Assembly (NCBI GenBank): GCA_019914945.1
Contig: CM034111.1
Coordinates: 7,192,001 to 7,256,000 of the forward strand
Length of the DNA stretch: 64,000 nucleotides
Direction: 5' to 3'
Source of the DNA: Typha latifolia
Taxonomy: Eukaryota; Streptophyta; Magnoliopsida; Poales; Typhaceae
The position numbers and the translations under genes were made by a program. A model generated the notes under the pieces. That model saw only the letters and a program-made list of their open reading frames with translations. It was not told the origin of the DNA and searched no databases. Positions 60,816 to 64,000 of this stretch are shown piece by piece; within the stretch, counting starts at the first letter, position 1; each line of letters begins with the position of its first letter.

Positions 60816-61616
60816 TGATACGATTCGGACTTCACCAATGTCGTCTCGAGCATGGATACACTTTAGGGGTGTCTTTTATTCATGTTTTAGTGTTTATTTC
60901 GTAGAAAATATGTTTTTTGTATGTCGCGTTCGAACGCGGGTGGAGTGCATTCGAACGCGATTGTGAATGCCTCCATCAGGTTCGCAAATACAAAGAAACA
61001 CAAAGTGTGCGTTCGAATGCTATCGGGCACGTTTGAACACCCATGTTCGAACGCCTGCATCATGTTCGCATTGATAGTGAACTTTTTTTGTGCGTTCGAA
61101 CGTGTTCGGGATCCCGTTCGAACACAGTCAACGAAAATCCATTGTTTCTAGGGTTAATAATTGTCATTTTTGAATTATTTGGTTCGCCTCGAAAGGTGTG
61201 GATGGCAACCAAGGAGTCATGATTGAATGAATTGAGGCTTTGCCCTTGTCTTCTTCTTCTCTCTCGTTCCCCAGCATCGCTGCTTCTAGCCTCCCTCGAC
61301 CGGCTACTCACCCTAGTTCTTTATAGGCGGCTCTCTCCTCCCCCTTCTTCCAATCTCTCTATTACCATGCCCTAACCCCTTCCATCATCCATAATCCTTC
61401 CACCACCACTTACTCACTAGTGCCACCCCATTACTGTCGATCTACCACCATCCATCATCACCTAGGATCTCGTGCCTCCATATAAGAATTCATACATGGA
61501 CCCCCTGATATTCGTCTACTTCTTGGACGATATCTCGAGATCCTACTGTCCGTTATTCCTAAAATTAGATTTATTGAAAGTTCTTTTCCAGAGCTACAAC
61601 ATAGCAAAAGTACAAC
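60816..61616 (+). mobile_element. 3' LTR of the family-B element, truncated
   Basis: Starts TGATACGATTCGG after a purine-rich stretch (aggttggggaaccgtggtgg). It aligns to the 5' LTR until about 61616; the last ~160 bases are missing and unrelated sequence follows. The two LTRs differ at many positions, so the insertion is not recent. Confidence 0.85.
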
Positions 61617-62164
61617 TCATCCACTAATCATGCATGGTGGGTTGATGAGATCCGGGTCAGACCAAACCACCTCGTTGACATAAGGCTCATGGCTTGAGCC
61701 ACTTATCTACCTAGAGAGTTAATTCCAGCACTTAGTTTAAGTTATTTCCAGCTTAGTCGTGTCAGTTTAGCATTCGACTTAATGTGATTTGGGTAACCGG
61801 TTAGCCTCCAATATATAATATGGAGTGCAATCTAAATTAAGGATGTTTTGATGAATAAGGTTTTCTAATTGGGGCGTTCGAACACAAAGAAGGGGTGTTT
61901 GACCACAAAAAAGGGGTGTTCAAATGCCTACATCACGTCCGCAAAGTTAGAGACCCTATTGTAGTCGTTTGAATGCCTCGCAAGGCCGTTCAAACACCTC
62001 ATGGCGAGAATGATTATATTTAGGGTTAATTTTTTAGTTGTTTGGCTGTTAGCTTAGTGTCTATATATGTGGAAGGCATCATTAGATAATTATCGAATGA
62101 ATTATTGAGTTAACAATTCTTCTTCCATCTAATGTAAAACTCCTCCCTCCTTGCTCAAACCGTG
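61617..62164. mobile_element. LTR-like fragment with TTCGAA-type words
   Basis: ggggcgttcgaacac, 'gtgttcaaatgcc' and 'gccgttcaaacacc' (61875-62000), then 'ggcatcattagataattatc' before an integrase remnant, resemble a diverged family-B LTR. No ends can be fixed. Confidence 0.45.
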
Positions 62165-62490
62165 CGCCTCCATGCTATTGGGAGGATGTAGCCATGGACT
62201 TAATCGACGGTCTACCTAGGTTAAAGGTCATTCAGTGATCTTGGTGGCACTGGACCGCCTCAACAATGTGACCAAAATGCATGATATGCTAAAATTGATT
62301 ATTTTAGATCGTGACCCTATTGTTGTGAGTCAAGTTTGGCTGGAATTCTTTGCTCTTCAAGACACACATGTCCACACGAGTTCAACATTTCATTCTCAAA
62401 TGGATGACCAATACAAAGTGCTGAACTGATGATGCATAGGGCAATACTTGCGGTGCTTCGTGTTTTTTGTGAGCGACTACGACGATGGCT
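62165..62490 (+). pseudogene. Gypsy integrase fragment
   Basis: DLIDGLPRLKGHSVILVALDRL, shifted at 62230, then ILDRDPIVVSQVWLEFFALQ and HSQMDDQYKVLN, recognisable as an integrase core with the family's HPQTDGQTE motif eroded. A segment between the first and second catalytic Asp is shortened. Confidence 0.6.
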
Positions 62491-62815
62491 ATTCTATTTG
62501 CCACGGACTGAATGGTCATACAATATGGCCTACCACTTGGCCATTGGCATGACCCCCATTCGAGCTCCTCCATGACTCGATCCTATACACTGGCTCCCCA
62601 CAGATATAAAAATAGAGGAATTATTGGCGCTGATAAGGAAGCGAGCTCACTTGCGTCCAGTCGGTGCGAAAGGGCATCGACAGCTCAGTTCTCGATCCCC
62701 TTGGATCGGCTTCCACTACTCTTGCTGAGATTATAGGACCCGAGCACGCCACTCATGGTTCACCCCAAAGGCACTTGCCCATGTTGACTTTCAACTAGTT
62801 TAGTCGCAAGATATT
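62491..62815. other. Unassigned, probably decayed gypsy pol
   Basis: Some gypsy-like words (catttggccattggcatgacccccatt) at the start; the rest is not assignable. Confidence 0.35.
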
Positions 62816-64000
62816 CCTCTCTATTTGTGCTCGGGGCATTCATTCATTACGGAGTTCACAAATAGCGGACACCATCTCCACTTTGAATGCTTATATTGAT
62901 TGCAAGGACTGTAACATCTCTGTGTAACACCCAAACCTTAACACGTGCATGGCACAAATCCACACGGCACATGCCCATTCTTATATTAGTTGCCGACAAT
63001 CAAATAAATCTGTATTAACACCATAATTTAATCCATAACATCTAAACTAAGAATAACTCAAGTCTGACTGTCAACAATATACAGATAACCCTAATAGGGC
63101 CCCACATAGGCCACAACACATCATCAAGAGCATTTTACTATTACATATACACAATGGTGTTATATACATAATTACACAAGTACAATGTCACATGCTAACA
63201 TCTAAGACAAAGATAAAGACACACTCTGATATGACAACTGATACATCATATAACATAATGCATCTAGCGTATAACACTAACCACATTCTACTCTTCACCG
63301 GCTGGAAAGACCTCTAAGGGAGTATCTTGCTCCAATTGTTCACCTTGGTTTTTGGAAAGGAGAAAACAAAAAGTCATGAGCAAAAGGCTTAGTGAATAGA
63401 CGTTGCCTCGAATCAGTGATGCCAAACAGAGAGTAAATCATGTACTAGATATTATGAATCTGATATGATCAATCCTGAATTATGTTTGATCTATCTTGTT
63501 ATCAAATCCGAGCAGAGCTTTCCAAGGAATCTAATTTTAGGTGAATCGGACAGCGAGATCCGGAGATATCTTCGGATAAGTGGGCAAACATCAAGCACCC
63601 TTAACCCTAGCGCCTACTCGGGTTCGCTCATGCTTTTTCTATTAACTTTCCTATCAATGAGATTTATGCATTTCCTTTTATATGATAGAACACGCGCATA
63701 TATCCAGTACTATAACAAGTTATGCATGTCAAGAATTTATGTGGTAAGGAAGTTCAGAGGAAAATAATGCAACGCAGTCTCCAACCATATATCTAACACA
63801 TGCATATCCCTACTAGTCTTTCACATGCATACTCACACTAGAGATCATCTCGACATAAAGTCATATCAGTATAATCATCTCTAATCATATCTACATGTCA
63901 TCAGCATACTCATATTCTAGATCAGTCTAATCAATGCAAGATAAAATATGCTCGACTGAAATCATCTCTGGATAAGGTTATATAATCATGCTGAAGGCAA
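62816..64000. repeat. Segmental duplication, copy 2 (runs off the window)
   Basis: The same gag scrap (62816-62922), the same junction ctctg|TGTAACACCC (LTR A7 starts 62923), and the same family-B insertion point (gaatc|TGATATGATC at 63461) as copy 1. At 63596 it jumps to the sequence equivalent to 51904, deleting the rest of LTR B and part of LTR A. Confidence 0.85.
62923..64000 (-). mobile_element. Family-A LTR (copy A7), minus strand, partial
   Basis: TGTAACACCCAAACC onward, about 95% like A6 by eye up to the deletion, and again from 63597 to the window end. It contains a family-B LTR scrap at 63461-63595. Confidence 0.8.

Overview
This is nuclear DNA from a flowering plant. It holds one intron-rich conserved plant gene, and about three quarters of the window is nested retrotransposons, DNA transposons and microsatellites. 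The species cannot be named from the sequence. No rRNA or tRNA gene, CRISPR array or prokaryote-like operon is visible; the only rRNA/tRNA matches are short organelle-derived scraps inside an intron.

Layout. 1-4400 is the 3' part of a very long LTR (family A) with a primer-binding site and leader, followed by old LTR-like sequence. 5382-24158 (minus strand) is a 22-coding-exon gene for the plant CCAR1/DBC1-like nuclear protein EMB1579 / SHORT ROOT IN SALT MEDIUM 1 (RSA1). My exon model gives 1395 codons with every splice phase consistent. Its introns host a degenerate MITE, a 3.75-kb hAT transposon with target-site duplication (TSD), a mosaic of plastid-like fragments, and an LTR-retroelement fragment carrying an antisense AP2/ERF gene scrap.

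24967-32100 is a layered nest: a minus-strand family-A LTR broken by two Mutator-like foldback MITEs, one of which was split by a younger solo family-A LTR. 32140-38647 is a tandem array of a deleted Copia (SIRE-like) element, 2.76 kb per unit, whose LTRs carry dense GCGTTCGAACGC palindromes. 39223-47299 contains further family-A LTRs (one a solo LTR with near-perfect TSD), a family-B LTR fragment and a 2.6-kb LTR of a third family (C). 47300-64000 is a graveyard of Ty3/gypsy elements: minus-strand gag-protease and RT-integrase fragments, a plus-strand chromovirus-like element (family B) lacking RT and RNase H, a perfect solo family-B LTR, and a duplicated copy of one nested locus at the right edge.

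Only the EMB1579 gene looks functional. The mobile-element coding regions all contain stops, frameshifts or lost catalytic residues. The most unusual points are the tandem Copia array built after a deletion, a palindromic TTCGAA module shared by Copia and Gypsy LTRs, the captured AP2/ERF fragment, and the segmental duplication of a twice-nested retrotransposon locus.
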